This document shows positions 51,926 to 62,009 of a stretch of 64,000 nucleotides of DNA, piece after piece. Where the stretch lies: the NCBI GenBank assembly GCA_019240525.1, contig JAFAYE010000001.1:2391300-2455299 (forward strand), in the 5' to 3' direction. The notes beneath the pieces are model-generated. The model was not told the DNA's origin and made no database searches. It saw nothing but the letters and a program-made list of their open reading frames with translations. The DNA comes from Candidatus Eremiobacterota bacterium (GTDB taxonomy: Bacteria > Vulcanimicrobiota > Vulcanimicrobiia > Vulcanimicrobiales > Vulcanimicrobiaceae). Both the position numbers and the translations under genes were made by a program. The stretch's first letter is position 1. Every line of letters starts with the position of its first letter.

Positions 51926-53827
51926 TTAAAGCGCAACCTCGACGCCGAGCTTTACACACTGATTCGGGCGGATTTCCAAGTCGTCGGGCAGCGGCCGCGC
52001 ATTGCGCAGGAGCACCATAAAATAGTTGCGCTGCCACGCCGGCAGGGGGTTTTGACGATCTACTTCGATTCGCGGGTCGGCATACAAGAATGAGGTGTCG
52101 TCCGAATCGATCCGCAGCCCCTTGGCCTGGCAGGCGTCGGTGACGGTCTTCATCAGCGGGGACTCCATGTAGCCAAACCTCGCCTTTACTCGGTGGACGC
52201 GTGTGTTGATGCGGTCGACAGTGACGCGTTCGTCCCGCGTGACATACGGGTGCGCCGCACGAATGAACGTGAGGAGAATGATATTTTCCTCGGCGGCGCG
52301 CAAGCGAATCCAACCTCGTTTCGAGTCGGCGACGAAAGGCATACCGTCCGAGTCGCCCGTTAAGAAGACCATCGTTCCTTTCGCGGGCTCCTTCGCGGGC
52401 GGAGAGTCGCGCACGTATTGCTCGAGGGGAATTTGAAGATCCGATAAGCTCTTTGCAACGCAGCGTCGCCCTTCTAACCAGGTCCAAGCGGTCAGAGCGA
52501 ACGCCAAGCTAATCACGAGTGGAAGCCAAGCGCCTTCAACGATCTTTGGCAACCCCGAGAGAAAGAACGTACCGTCCACGATGGCGAAAGCCACGATCAG
52601 TGGGATCGTGATGGCGCGCTTCCATTTCAAGACGTCGACTGCGACGCGATAAAAGACGATCGACGTAGCGAGCATCGTGGCCGAAACGGCTAAGCCGTAC
52701 GCAGCAGCAAGGTGATCGCTCGAACGAAATGTCAGAACCAAGACGATGCACGCGATCCCCAATGCCGCATTGACTGTGGGCACGTAGACCTGGCCGCGAA
52801 GACGAAGCGACGTATGGCAAACGGTCATCCGGGGCCATAGATTGAGGTTGATGGCTTGTTCGGTGAGAGTGAACGCGCCGGAGATCAATGCCTGCGAGGC
52901 GATTACGGTGGCAAGCGTCGCGAGAAAGACCATCGGAAGTAAGAACGGTCCCGGTACCAAACCAAAAAAGGGAGAAGAGATTGCCAGACCGTTGGGATTA
53001 CCAATCAAGAAAGCGCCTTGTCCGGCATAGTTGAGAATTAGGGTCGGGAAGACCAGCCCGTACCACGCGATCACAATCGGCTTTCGTCCGAAATGTGACA
53101 TATCGGCATAGAGCGCTTCAACGCCGGTAACCGCAAGCACAACTCCGCCAAAGACCAAAAACCCGAAGATGCCGTGGTGGGAGACGAAGTACAACGCGTG
53201 CCGTGGGTCCAGCGCGGCGGCAATCGCAGGCGCGCGAATGATGGCGACGAGGCCCGCGGTTCCAATCGCGACGAACCATAGCGCCAGAACCGGCCCAAAA
53301 AGGCGCCCGATACGCTCGGTCCCACGCGATTGCAACAGAAAAAGACCGACCAGAATTGCTACTGAGATCGGCACCACGTACGGTTGCGCCGCCGATGTCG
53401 AGACGCCGATGCCCTCGACGGCAGAGACGACTGAAATCGCCGGTGTGATGATCCCATCGCCAAAGAGCATCCCCGCTCCAACGATCACCACGAACGTTAT
53501 CCAGTTTGGCCGAATCGGCATGCCGAACGCACGGGGCGGCGATGCAAGGGCAAGGAGCGCTAAGATACCACCTTCGCCCTCATGATCGACCCTCATCAGC
53601 GTGCCGATGTATTTGACGCATACCACGATCACGAGGGCCCAAATAATCAACGAAACGAGTCCTAAAATGTTGGGCAGCGTCGGCGGTACCTGTGCCGTGG
53701 TAAAGCAGGTTTTTAGGGTGTAGAGCGGGCTGGTGCCAAGATCGCCGAAGACGACACCCAGCGCGGCGAGCACGAGCGCGGAGCGAACACCTTGTCGGGG
53801 CGAGTCAGGGAGGGCAGGATCCGCCAT
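51926..53827 (-). CDS. kup: KUP-family potassium transporter
   Basis: 633 aa, twelve TM helices plus a soluble tail. 'ALGVVFGDLGTSPLYTLKTCF' is the KUP signature; also 'VDHEGEGGILALLALA', 'MLFGDGIITPAISVVSAVEG' and 'FGGVVLAVTGVEALYADMSHFGRKPI'. A C-terminal domain (about 480-633) is typical. It imports K+ with H+. The start overlaps the end of the STAND/BTAD regulator by 23 nt. Converges with tmRNA, 22 nt away. Confidence 0.95.
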   Translation of the reverse strand: MADPALPDSPRQGVRSALVLAALGVVFGDLGTSPLYTLKTCFTTAQVPPTLPNILGLVSLIIWALVIVVCVKYIGTLMRVDHEGEGGILALLALASPPRAFGMPIRPNWITFVVIVGAGMLFGDGIITPAISVVSAVEGIGVSTSAAQPYVVPISVAILVGLFLLQSRGTERIGRLFGPVLALWFVAIGTAGLVAIIRAPAIAAALDPRHALYFVSHHGIFGFLVFGGVVLAVTGVEALYADMSHFGRKPIVIAWYGLVFPTLILNYAGQGAFLIGNPNGLAISSPFFGLVPGPFLLPMVFLATLATVIASQALISGAFTLTEQAINLNLWPRMTVCHTSLRLRGQVYVPTVNAALGIACIVLVLTFRSSDHLAAAYGLAVSATMLATSIVFYRVAVDVLKWKRAITIPLIVAFAIVDGTFFLSGLPKIVEGAWLPLVISLAFALTAWTWLEGRRCVAKSLSDLQIPLEQYVRDSPPAKEPAKGTMVFLTGDSDGMPFVADSKRGWIRLRAAEENIILLTFIRAAHPYVTRDERVTVDRINTRVHRVKARFGYMESPLMKTVTDACQAKGLRIDSDDTSFLYADPRIEVDRQNPLPAWQRNYFMVLLRNARPLPDDLEIRPNQCVKLGVEVAL

Positions 53828-55253
53828 TGCGGGCGAGTTCGTCGATCCGATCCAAAACCACCTGGCGCCGCTTGCGGAGCGCAGTATTGATTTCGGCGGC
53901 CCACTGCTCGTGCGCGTCGGCGATCACTGCGTCGTTGTCGTACAGCGCCGCCGCGGAACGATAGTGCGCGTACGACGCGCGCAGGTCGCCGCGCCGGTAA
54001 TGCTCGTCTCCGTCGTTCGCGTGGGCTTCGAAGGCTTTCACATCGATGATGACGTTGTCAAGATTGATCGAGACGTGATCGCCTGCGCGAAAATAATAGT
54101 CCACTTCGCCCAAGCCCACGACGCGAGCGATGGCTTTGCGAATGTTCGAGCAAACCGTTCTCAAACTCTGGGAAGCGGCGTGCTTGTCGGCCTGCGGCCA
54201 GAAGATTTCCATCAGGCGGGCGCGCGACGCAATGCCGTCGTGCTGGAGCGCAACGTACTCAAAAACCTGCCGGTCGCGGCGGCGGCACCATTCGATCGGC
54301 CGTGTGCCGATCTCTGCGGTGAACCATCCGAAGAGCCGCACCCCCATGGGATGGATGGGACGGTGGCGAGGACTAGGACGTTCCGCATGGCGGTTGCGCG
54401 CGATCGCTCGGAGCGGCGCAAACCCGCGCGGACCGTGGATGACGAAAAGCCCGTGTTCTTCGAGCGTCCCAAGCAGGCCCGCGTCGATCGAATGTGCTCC
54501 GAGCATGAGCTTATTCACAAGCTCGATGTAACGCTCGCCGGCGAGCGCCGACGCGCCGGTTACAAATTCGTCGAACAGATGACCGTAGTGCGTGCGCCAA
54601 TTCTCAAACGCTCTTCCGACGTCGCACCGATCCTCGGCCGCTTTGCGCAGCGCGCCGCTCACCACGTACGGCCATCCGTCGCTGCATTCCAGCAGGTGGA
54701 CGGCATCGTTGTAAGTCAACGGCACGCCGCAAACCTCGGCAACCCGCCGAATTTCTCCGAGGTCGAATGCCAGGCGCTCGGCATCGCAGAGCACGGCAGT
54801 ACCGTCCGCGACGAAGCGTCGCACTTCAAATGCGGCGCGGGAACGGCTCGCGATCAATAGCGAGATGCCGTCGGGCAGGCCTTCGATGAGGTTGACGATC
54901 GTGGCGGCCGCGTCGTCGCTCGGAGCCTGCTGCCAGTCCAATGCAATTTCGAGCGGCGAATGCGCGCTAACGATGCGCAGCAGTTGATCGTCCGACTCGA
55001 TGGTGGTCTGCAGGTGCAGCGCACGAGCGATAACGGAACGAAGCGCACCGCTTGCGCCACCGTCGGGTAGCACGCAGTAGATTCCTTTTGCGGCCGATTG
55101 GCGCAAATAGCCGAGCAGCGCCACGGTTTTTCCGAAACCGGGCGGTGCGATCAAGAACCTCACTGGAACGCTTTTGAAGCGCTCTAGCCACTCTTCCAGC
55201 CCCTCACGCCGTATTACCGACGGTCCGAGCCGGCGCATATTTTCGCTCAGCAT
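53805..55253 (-). CDS. STAND-type ATPase with BTAD/SARP-like transcriptional activator domain
   Basis: 482 aa. P-loop 'APPGFGKT' (36-43) in a short NTPase domain, helical region to about 290, then a winged-helix part ('VRLFGWFTAEIGTRPIEWCRRRDRQVFEYVALQHDGIASRARLMEIFWP', 'SLRTVCSNIRKAI', 'YYFRAGDHVSINLDNVIIDVKAFE') and BTAD-like TPR helices at the end. Such proteins couple a signal and ATP binding to DNA binding. Its 3' end overlaps kup by 23 nt, so kup expression is linked to it. A good promoter lies just upstream. Confidence 0.78.
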   Translation of the reverse strand: MLSENMRRLGPSVIRREGLEEWLERFKSVPVRFLIAPPGFGKTVALLGYLRQSAAKGIYCVLPDGGASGALRSVIARALHLQTTIESDDQLLRIVSAHSPLEIALDWQQAPSDDAAATIVNLIEGLPDGISLLIASRSRAAFEVRRFVADGTAVLCDAERLAFDLGEIRRVAEVCGVPLTYNDAVHLLECSDGWPYVVSGALRKAAEDRCDVGRAFENWRTHYGHLFDEFVTGASALAGERYIELVNKLMLGAHSIDAGLLGTLEEHGLFVIHGPRGFAPLRAIARNRHAERPSPRHRPIHPMGVRLFGWFTAEIGTRPIEWCRRRDRQVFEYVALQHDGIASRARLMEIFWPQADKHAASQSLRTVCSNIRKAIARVVGLGEVDYYFRAGDHVSINLDNVIIDVKAFEAHANDGDEHYRRGDLRASYAHYRSAAALYDNDAVIADAHEQWAAEINTALRKRRQVVLDRIDELARNGGSCPP

Positions 55254-55301
55254 AATAATAGCAACGGTGCTCGGCGGCCAGGCTACCCGCGAACATTTGC
55301 T

Positions 55302-55330
55302 ATTCTAACTGCGAGGTCAGCATTTCTCAA
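55302..55330 (-). promoter_or_regulatory. Sigma-70-type promoter for the STAND/BTAD regulator and kup
   Basis: Minus strand: -35 TTGAGA (55330-55325), 17-nt spacer, -10 TAGAAT (55307-55302), about 50 nt before the ATG at 55253. The rest of the 134-nt gap (55254-55387) holds a short CGCCG/CGGCG hairpin near 55360 and nothing else recognised. Confidence 0.65.
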
Positions 55331-55387
55331 GCATTTTCAGAAGCACTTAATGTTTCGCCGATTCGGCGGTTTGCGCGATGCTGGACG

Positions 55388-56557
55388 CTAGTGCCAGTCA
55401 ATCCGCAACTGCGAGATGATTGCAGGCGTCAAATCAACGGCTCCGTGCTCTGCATCGGCGCGACTGAAATCCACGCGGCGCAAATGACGCTCGCGGGCCA
55501 GCGAGAACGCCACGCTTCGAATCTGCGCGACGATCTCACGATAGAGCGCCACGCGATCCGCTTGTAGCGTGTGAAGCTGCGAGGATGTATCGCGTTGCGA
55601 GTGGCTGTCGGCATCGGCAGCGTGGGCGAAGCGCAGGCTAAGATCGTTCGAGGCGGTCCGCATCGCACCCGAGATGCTCGAGTCCGGATTCACCGCGGAG
55701 CGGCCGGAGCGAAGAGCGACGAGTTGCGAAACCGACGGAAGAGATTCCGATGCCGCGCGTTCGTTGAAGATTCTTCGCAGCATACCGTAGTTGGCTTGCG
55801 CCTTCGCGCGTAGTTGCGCGTCTAGAACGTCCTCGTCCGCGCCGGCGTTGCGCTCGAGTTGGATTCTATAGGCGGCGAGTGCGCCGTTATCGGCCATGCG
55901 CGCCTGCGCGACCGTTCGCATCTCAATAGCGTACAGCTGGCGTAGTTGTGACTGCAAGCTCGCGCGCCGGGACGCCGTCGAGTGCAAATCGTCGATCTTC
56001 AGGCGTAGCAATAAGCGCCGCCCGGCGTCGCGGCGCTGCAAGTCGAACACGAGCGTCGCCTCCTTTTCGCGCAGCTGCTGGGCTCGGGCGGCATAGGCCC
56101 GCTCCATGCGTTCTAGCAGTGATGCGCGGTAGGCTCGCAAATTCGCGTTGGTTTCGGCGACGAGCTGGCTCGTGGAGACTGCCGCTCCCCGCGCGGGATC
56201 CTGCCGCTGACGAAGAAGCGAATCGAGCGCAGCGTTTTCTTGCGCTCGATCGCGCGAAACATCGCGGTTGCCGATTGCGTCGGCGCGCAATGCCCCGGTC
56301 GCCGCATCGCTCTGGATCGCGTGCGCGCCTGCCTGCGCGGAAAGGGCGGGACTTCGTAGCGCGAGAATTCGTTGCGTGCTGCGCAGCGCGACGATCTCGC
56401 GATCGTATTGCGACAGAATGGCGTGCAGCGGATGGATCGCGATAAGGCGCGGCAGATCGACGAATCCCACGCTCGCTGCGGCCGGTGCCGCGCAAAGAAG
56501 GAAGGTCGTTCCAAGGATCACGGCCGCAAAACGACGCGTCGACGCGCTCACCACCAT
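55388..56557 (-). CDS. OmpH/Skp-like periplasmic coiled-coil protein
   Basis: 389 aa. Signal peptide ('RRFAAVILGTTFLLCAAPAAAS'), then 'VGFVDLPRLIAIHPL', the typical mature N terminus of OmpH/Skp chaperones ('xGxVDxxxLxxxxP'). Long Ala/Arg/Gln-rich helices follow (about 40-260), over twice the length of classic Skp. Skp shields outer-membrane proteins in the periplasm. Its 5' end overlaps TamB by 10 nt, so both are expressed together and probably serve outer-membrane assembly. Confidence 0.7.
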   Translation of the reverse strand: MVVSASTRRFAAVILGTTFLLCAAPAAASVGFVDLPRLIAIHPLHAILSQYDREIVALRSTQRILALRSPALSAQAGAHAIQSDAATGALRADAIGNRDVSRDRAQENAALDSLLRQRQDPARGAAVSTSQLVAETNANLRAYRASLLERMERAYAARAQQLREKEATLVFDLQRRDAGRRLLLRLKIDDLHSTASRRASLQSQLRQLYAIEMRTVAQARMADNGALAAYRIQLERNAGADEDVLDAQLRAKAQANYGMLRRIFNERAASESLPSVSQLVALRSGRSAVNPDSSISGAMRTASNDLSLRFAHAADADSHSQRDTSSQLHTLQADRVALYREIVAQIRSVAFSLARERHLRRVDFSRADAEHGAVDLTPAIISQLRIDWH

Positions 56558-59500
56558 CGCCTCACGTAAGAGAACGACACGCCGCTCGAACCATTGATCG
56601 GGGTGAAAGACGTCGCCGGATTGACGTTGAGCACGTTGGCGGCGGCTGGTTGCGGTTGTTGCAGCGCGAAGAGCGTTGGCCCCGTCGAGCTGTAGGCGGT
56701 GAGACGTAAACCGGTCTCCGGGTTTGGATGCGCTTCGAGGCCGACGCTTTGCGTCTGCGGATAGCCGAAGGTTTGGCGGAAGATCGCCGTCACGTACTTG
56801 CCTAACGTTTTGCTCGCATTGACCCCGACACCGGTCTGCAGATCGCTCGTGATTTGAACCTCATTGAAGCCGAGAGCGCTGCCCACCGATGCGGAGATCG
56901 GCTCCAGAAGCGTACGCGTGAAAGCGGCGTTAAGTTGTCCCTTCGCGACATTCTGCACCGCCGAGGTCGCCGAAAGTCCACCTCCGCCCGTGGATTGCAC
57001 GCCCTGGACCGCGCCAAACTGTTGCGCTCCGACGAGCAACCCCAGGATCTGCTGCCGGCTATAGGGAGGATCCGACGCCAACGCGAGATTCATATTCGTC
57101 ACCGCCCCCGTCGCCTGCAGACGAATCGCCGTCGCGGGGTTCGGTACGAACGTCGTGGCGACTGCATCGACGTTGGGGATCAAGCCGTCTGCGGGATCAA
57201 AGCGCACATCGCCGCGTTCGATGTTGAACGCGCGATAGAAGGTCAATGATCCGCCGGTAGAGTGGAAGCCGCCGGCAAGCGTCGGCGCGCCGAGTGTTCC
57301 GCCGAGCCGCACCGCTCCCGTCGCTCCAATGTCGACGTTGGCGCTTTGCACGCGTACGTCCGGACCCGCCGTAAGCTGCAGGTTATCGAAGGCAACATCC
57401 AACGAACGCGCCTGGCTCGGACCGGCCTTATTGAGCGTGAGAAAAGCGCTGAGCGGAAGCCGCGCGTGCGACATCGCAAGATCGCCGCTCAACGAAGGCA
57501 GAGAGCCGGGCGCGCGCACCATCGCGACCGCGCCGCTGACCGTTCCTTGGAAATAGGCCGGCATATCCAGTCGCGCCTCGGTCGCACGAAGGTTGAAGCT
57601 CAAGGTTGCATCGGCGGGACGTAGATCGGGGATGCTCGCGACGCCGGAGGCCGTCAGGCGCCCCGAGCCGATGAGTGCGTGCGATTCCAAGATTGCGCGC
57701 GTTCCGGTGAAGGTAAGCGTCCCAGCGATGCCGGTGATCGGCGTGCGCTCCATCGGTCCGGCGAACGTGCCGTCGGACACCGTCAAGGCGCCGAGCAGCG
57801 TCGGCGAGGCGAACGTTCCCGCAAGATCGATACGGCCGTTCACCTGTCCGCGCAGGTTCGTTTGCTTGGGGAGAAGACCGGCGGCGTCGGAGAGATCCAC
57901 ACCATCGGCGACCAGCGAGCCCGAGATGGCGCCCCCGTTGCGCAAGGTGATGCCGCGTGCTCCGAACGTAATCGGCGCGCTCGCGGAGAGCAGCGCTTTG
58001 CCGCGATCGAGGTCGAACTCGACGTCACGAATGCCAATCGAGCTTCGATTCGCGTCGACCTCACCCGCGATTCGGGGCACCGTCAGATCGTTATAGCGCA
58101 CGTTATGGAGCTCGATGTCGTCGCGCAACCGCGGCGCGGCGCGTGTACCGGCGACGTGCAAGGTCGAAACCAAAGCGCCGCGAACTGCGAGTTGCGTACC
58201 GGCAGCGCGGTTCAAGAAATCGCCGATGTCAGCGCTGCTACTGGTCACTGTCAATGCTAGCGGATCGCCTGCCCGCAAACCGAACGTGCCGGACGCGACC
58301 GTCGTCATCGATGGAACGTCGAGCGCCGCAGACGTGAGCCTTCCATATCCATGCAGCGACGACGCGCTCACATCGAAACGTTCGATCGGCACCCGGCCGA
58401 CGGTTCCTCGGGTGACCGTCGCATGGGCCTGCAAGTTCAGATCCGGATAGCGGCCCGAGAACGTCGTATCGAGGTCGAGCCGCCCCGTGATCGGCGCGTT
58501 GTACCCCAGCATCGGCAGCCAGGTCGCAAGATCCACGTGGCGAGCGATCGCAACGAGATGGCCGCTCTGTGAGGCCGGCGCGATCGTGCCGTGCAGCGCC
58601 ACTTCTCCGCTAGGACTTCCGAAGCGCAGAGAGGTCGCCACCGAATTGCCTGCGGCTTTCCATCGAGCCGCCACACTCCCCAGATCGAGGCGGCGCCATT
58701 TCGCATTGACGAATGTTGCATCACCGCTGCTCGAAAGCACGCGGCCGCCAATCGTTTGTGCTTGCAACGCCAGCGAACCGGTCCCCGCAAACATGTCCCC
58801 CGCATCAAAAAAATCGTTGAAGTCGGCGAGATCGACACGGGGTGCACGGAGCGCCAGGCCCGCGGCGCCGGCGCGATTGACGGTTGCGTTCAGATCGATC
58901 GCCGACGACCCTACGACGACGCGTCCGTCGCTGACCGTGACTGCACTCGGGTCGCCGCGCACGCCTGCCGAGAAGTCGCGGACGTCCAAGCCATTGACCG
59001 AGCCTTCAGGGACGCGCACCTGCCCTGCAAACGCGGGCGTGTTCGCTGACCCAGCGACGCGAATGTCGGCGTCGACGCTGCCTTGGATGAGCGGCGCCTT
59101 CTGCGGTGCAACAGTCGCCACTAACGTACTTACGTCCGACGAATGCAGCTGAGCGGCGAGATCGTATCGCGGCGTAACCGCGTTGCCCGCCGAAAGACCG
59201 CGAATGGTTCCATCGACGCCGACGAAGAGCGGGCCGACCGCCGCGGCAGCATCGTGGATGTCGAGCGTGCCATTTCGATATGCCAATCCGGCGTTGCCGT
59301 TGACGTCGAAATTGCGATAACGCCCGTCCGCAATTACCACGGTGCCGTCGACGTCCGGCGAGTAGGTCGTTCCGCCGAGCATGGCGCCGAAACTCCCCTG
59401 CGATCCAAGATCGCCGACGATCGTGCCGCGCAATGCCCCGCCGTGGATCGCGAGTCCGGCGCGCGCGTGGGCCGCGCCCCACGCCCCCGCCAGCGATGCA

Positions 59501-61194
59501 GCGCCGACCCCCGCGATCGTGCCGGGCGCGCTACTCGTCCCGGCGAAGGTGGCATCGAGCGTTCCCCGGGCCGCGGCGAGCGGAAAGTCGCGCACGGCAA
59601 GGATACCGATGCTGCTAGCGCCCGGCGCACGATCTAAGACAACGCGCGCGTAGAGCGTGCCGTTGCCGCCGCGCGCGATCAGTGGGCCGACCGTTCCGTT
59701 GCCGCGTTCGTCGACGTTGAAAATTCCATCGAGCGACTCGTTGCCTCCGCCTCCCCAGAGCGCGCCGCGCAGCGCGATCGCTCGAGGATCTTTCGCCGTG
59801 GCGACCGCGACCGCGTCGAGCGAAGCTTGCGGTAAGAGCGCATCGAGATAGGGCGCGCCGCCCGGCGGGGAGCCCGCACGAACCATCAGCTCGATCGCGT
59901 TGGGTTCTTTGTCGAGTGCAATGCGGCCGCGAGCGTTGAAGTGCGCACTACCATATTCGCCGTGAAAAGCCACGACGTCGGCTTGGTGACCATCGAACGC
60001 CGCAAGGGCGGAAACATTCGTCAAGCTCGTTGCAGCGTAGGTGGTGCGCGGTGAGCGCAATGAAACCCACGTCAGCGGTGCCTTTGCGCTCCCCTCGATC
60101 AGCAAAGCAAATGCGATCGGGCCCGTCACGGGCAAACGTTGCGCGCAGGCAAGGATCGTTCGAAGTTGCCGCACGTCGCCGCTGCCTCGCACTGCGACGC
60201 GCAGTCGGGGATCGCGCAGGCCATAGACGCCACCCGCAATCGTGGCCGGTATTCCGCCGACGTTTGCTCGCAAACCTGATGTCAAGAGGCCGTCGTCGTA
60301 CAGGTCGGCGGGGCCGTTCACGCCGAGGACGGGCTTGGAGAGACCTGCAATCGCGATGCGGCCATCCGTAAACGTCGCCGTAGCCGCCAAATGCGGGCGA
60401 AGCGTACCCGACCCGCCAAATCCAAAATAGCGAGCGTCGAATCTCCGCAGCGTTCCCGCCTGCATGCGAAGAGACGGGGAATCCAGGAGGAAGTTCGCTG
60501 CGCCGGCGACTGGGAGCTGCGCTGCGGTCCAATGCTGATCGATGAAATTGCGCGTGAGGTCGATGGTGCCGTTGCCGTTGACCGGAAAGAGCGCATCGCG
60601 CCGCTCTCCGTAGCGAAAAGCCACGCGATAGTTGGAGCGATTTTCGCTCGAAATGTCCGCATCGGCCCGCAGATTGCGTACGTAGAGCTGCCGCGAAAAG
60701 GCGAGGCGGCTTTCATCGATTACGTCGATCGAGCCGTTCGTCAAACGCGCGTGCAGAACGAGCGGCGGCGCTCCCGGTTGCGTGGCGTTGGCATTGAAGT
60801 TTGAAATCGGAACGTTATACGTTCCGTCGGCGTGCCGAATGAGGGTCACGCGAAGTCTGTCGGCGTCGAGGCTTTGCACGCCGAATAAGCGCTTACCGCC
60901 CGGCAGCAGATCGCGCAAATCGTAGGAAACATCCAATCGTCCAATCTCGGCGATCGGTTCGTCTCGAAAAGACGTTACCCGCGCGTCGGTAAAGGCGGCG
61001 CGCGCGATTCCGATTTCGGCATGGCTGAATGACAACCGCACGTGCCCTAAGGCCTCGACACCGGCAACGATCGCGAGCCGCGCTAGGGCTTGCCGTTCAA
61101 AGAATCCAAGCAGCAAGAGGCAGAGCATTGCTCCGGCGCCCGCGGCCCACCAGCGTCGCCTCGCGCTTTGGCTCACAGAGAACGGTTTTCCCAA
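56548..61194 (-). CDS. tamB: TamB-like (DUF490/AsmA-like) envelope protein
   Basis: 1548 aa. One N-terminal TM helix ('WWAAGAGAMLCLLLLGFF'), then a very long stretch of short beta strands with repeated 'GxxxxDGxxxxxGxxxxxLxG' units, as in the lipid-conducting beta-taco of TamB/AsmA-like proteins. The C-terminal about 350 residues contain the TamB domain: 'GGFHSTGGSLTFYRAFNIERGDVRFDP', 'ATAIRLQATGAVTNMNLALASDPPYSRQQILGLLVG' and 'LGKYVTAIFRQTFGYPQTQSVGLEAHPNPETGLRLTAYSS'. It bridges inner and outer membranes for lipid transport or outer-membrane assembly. Start may be TTG 61194 or GTG 61176. TamA is not in the window. Confidence 0.88.
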   Translation of the reverse strand: MGKPFSVSQSARRRWWAAGAGAMLCLLLLGFFERQALARLAIVAGVEALGHVRLSFSHAEIGIARAAFTDARVTSFRDEPIAEIGRLDVSYDLRDLLPGGKRLFGVQSLDADRLRVTLIRHADGTYNVPISNFNANATQPGAPPLVLHARLTNGSIDVIDESRLAFSRQLYVRNLRADADISSENRSNYRVAFRYGERRDALFPVNGNGTIDLTRNFIDQHWTAAQLPVAGAANFLLDSPSLRMQAGTLRRFDARYFGFGGSGTLRPHLAATATFTDGRIAIAGLSKPVLGVNGPADLYDDGLLTSGLRANVGGIPATIAGGVYGLRDPRLRVAVRGSGDVRQLRTILACAQRLPVTGPIAFALLIEGSAKAPLTWVSLRSPRTTYAATSLTNVSALAAFDGHQADVVAFHGEYGSAHFNARGRIALDKEPNAIELMVRAGSPPGGAPYLDALLPQASLDAVAVATAKDPRAIALRGALWGGGGNESLDGIFNVDERGNGTVGPLIARGGNGTLYARVVLDRAPGASSIGILAVRDFPLAAARGTLDATFAGTSSAPGTIAGVGAASLAGAWGAAHARAGLAIHGGALRGTIVGDLGSQGSFGAMLGGTTYSPDVDGTVVIADGRYRNFDVNGNAGLAYRNGTLDIHDAAAAVGPLFVGVDGTIRGLSAGNAVTPRYDLAAQLHSSDVSTLVATVAPQKAPLIQGSVDADIRVAGSANTPAFAGQVRVPEGSVNGLDVRDFSAGVRGDPSAVTVSDGRVVVGSSAIDLNATVNRAGAAGLALRAPRVDLADFNDFFDAGDMFAGTGSLALQAQTIGGRVLSSSGDATFVNAKWRRLDLGSVAARWKAAGNSVATSLRFGSPSGEVALHGTIAPASQSGHLVAIARHVDLATWLPMLGYNAPITGRLDLDTTFSGRYPDLNLQAHATVTRGTVGRVPIERFDVSASSLHGYGRLTSAALDVPSMTTVASGTFGLRAGDPLALTVTSSSADIGDFLNRAAGTQLAVRGALVSTLHVAGTRAAPRLRDDIELHNVRYNDLTVPRIAGEVDANRSSIGIRDVEFDLDRGKALLSASAPITFGARGITLRNGGAISGSLVADGVDLSDAAGLLPKQTNLRGQVNGRIDLAGTFASPTLLGALTVSDGTFAGPMERTPITGIAGTLTFTGTRAILESHALIGSGRLTASGVASIPDLRPADATLSFNLRATEARLDMPAYFQGTVSGAVAMVRAPGSLPSLSGDLAMSHARLPLSAFLTLNKAGPSQARSLDVAFDNLQLTAGPDVRVQSANVDIGATGAVRLGGTLGAPTLAGGFHSTGGSLTFYRAFNIERGDVRFDPADGLIPNVDAVATTFVPNPATAIRLQATGAVTNMNLALASDPPYSRQQILGLLVGAQQFGAVQGVQSTGGGGLSATSAVQNVAKGQLNAAFTRTLLEPISASVGSALGFNEVQITSDLQTGVGVNASKTLGKYVTAIFRQTFGYPQTQSVGLEAHPNPETGLRLTAYSSTGPTLFALQQPQPAAANVLNVNPATSFTPINGSSGVSFSYVRRWW

Positions 61195-61245
61195 GCGGAG
61201 GCCCGCTTATCGCGGCGCCGGGTTTCCTGAAGGCTTCCTGAGCGT

Positions 61246-61968
61246 TTAGGCGGCCTCGATGGGCCGCCGTGGGTCTTTGATTCGCCATCCCATGATAAGC
61301 AGCCAAAGCATGAAGATCAGCTCGCCCAAAGCCGTGATGAATACGAGTCCGATATTTGCATTCGGATAGAGATAGGGTTGCAGGCCCTGAACCACCCAGC
61401 CGACCCCATCGAGGACGAGGAGCACGCCAATGACTCTTGGGATGTAACCCGATCGGTAGATCAACACGCCCAGCAAAATCAGGTGCACCGCAAAAATGAT
61501 AAGCGCGAACGCCCAGTCGTAGCGGAACGAGTGGAGCAGTAAATCGACTTGCGCACGCAGCGGCGCGGCTCCGAAAAGGCGGAGATACTCCGGGGTATTC
61601 AAGAGACGATAGACCGTGACCAGGTTTGTCAGGGCGACCAGTGCCACGGCTGCATATACGATTCGAAACCAGGCCGTCAAGAGCGAAAGTGCTCGATTCA
61701 CGGGTATCAGCAGGACGTAGAGCGCCCACGCGATGACGACGTCTTCGAGCAGTGTGACGAAATTGCAGAAGATGATCGCCACAAAGTCGCCGCCGTGTGT
61801 CGTGATGTTCTGCACCGTGCGCTCGATGTTGCCGGGAATGACGAGCTTTGGAAAGAGCGCGAACTCTGCATAGCTTACCGGGCTCAACAGGTAGCCCAAT
61901 CCGGCAATCACCGCGGCAAGGCGCAGTGTCAATCCCTCGCGATCGTTGGCCCGAAAACGCGGTTCCAC
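61246..61968 (-). CDS. DUF4386-like six-TM membrane protein
   Basis: 240 aa from GTG at 61968 (AAAGGGG upstream). About six TM helices: 'LRLAAVIAGLGYLLSPVSYAEF', 'FVAIIFCNFVTLLEDVVIAWALYVLLIPVNRALSLLTAWFRIVYAAVAL', 'FALIIFAVHLILLGVLIYRSGYIPRVIGVLLVLDGVGWVVQ' and the end 'ALGELIFMLWLLIMGWRI'. The 'WFRIVYAAV' and 'GYIPRVIGVLL' segments are typical of DUF4386. Function unknown. A longer frame runs over the divergent GNAT gene and is rejected. 51 nt before TamB on the same strand. Confidence 0.75.
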   Translation of the reverse strand: MEPRFRANDREGLTLRLAAVIAGLGYLLSPVSYAEFALFPKLVIPGNIERTVQNITTHGGDFVAIIFCNFVTLLEDVVIAWALYVLLIPVNRALSLLTAWFRIVYAAVALVALTNLVTVYRLLNTPEYLRLFGAAPLRAQVDLLLHSFRYDWAFALIIFAVHLILLGVLIYRSGYIPRVIGVLLVLDGVGWVVQGLQPYLYPNANIGLVFITALGELIFMLWLLIMGWRIKDPRRPIEAA

Positions 61969-62009
61969 CCTGCCCCTTTCTTCAGCGTTCGTGGTTCTCT
62001 TTTGCGTCG

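Noticed and set aside
55355-55375. CGCCG/CGGCG hairpin as a terminator
   Set aside because: Only a 5-bp stem and no T-run on either strand.
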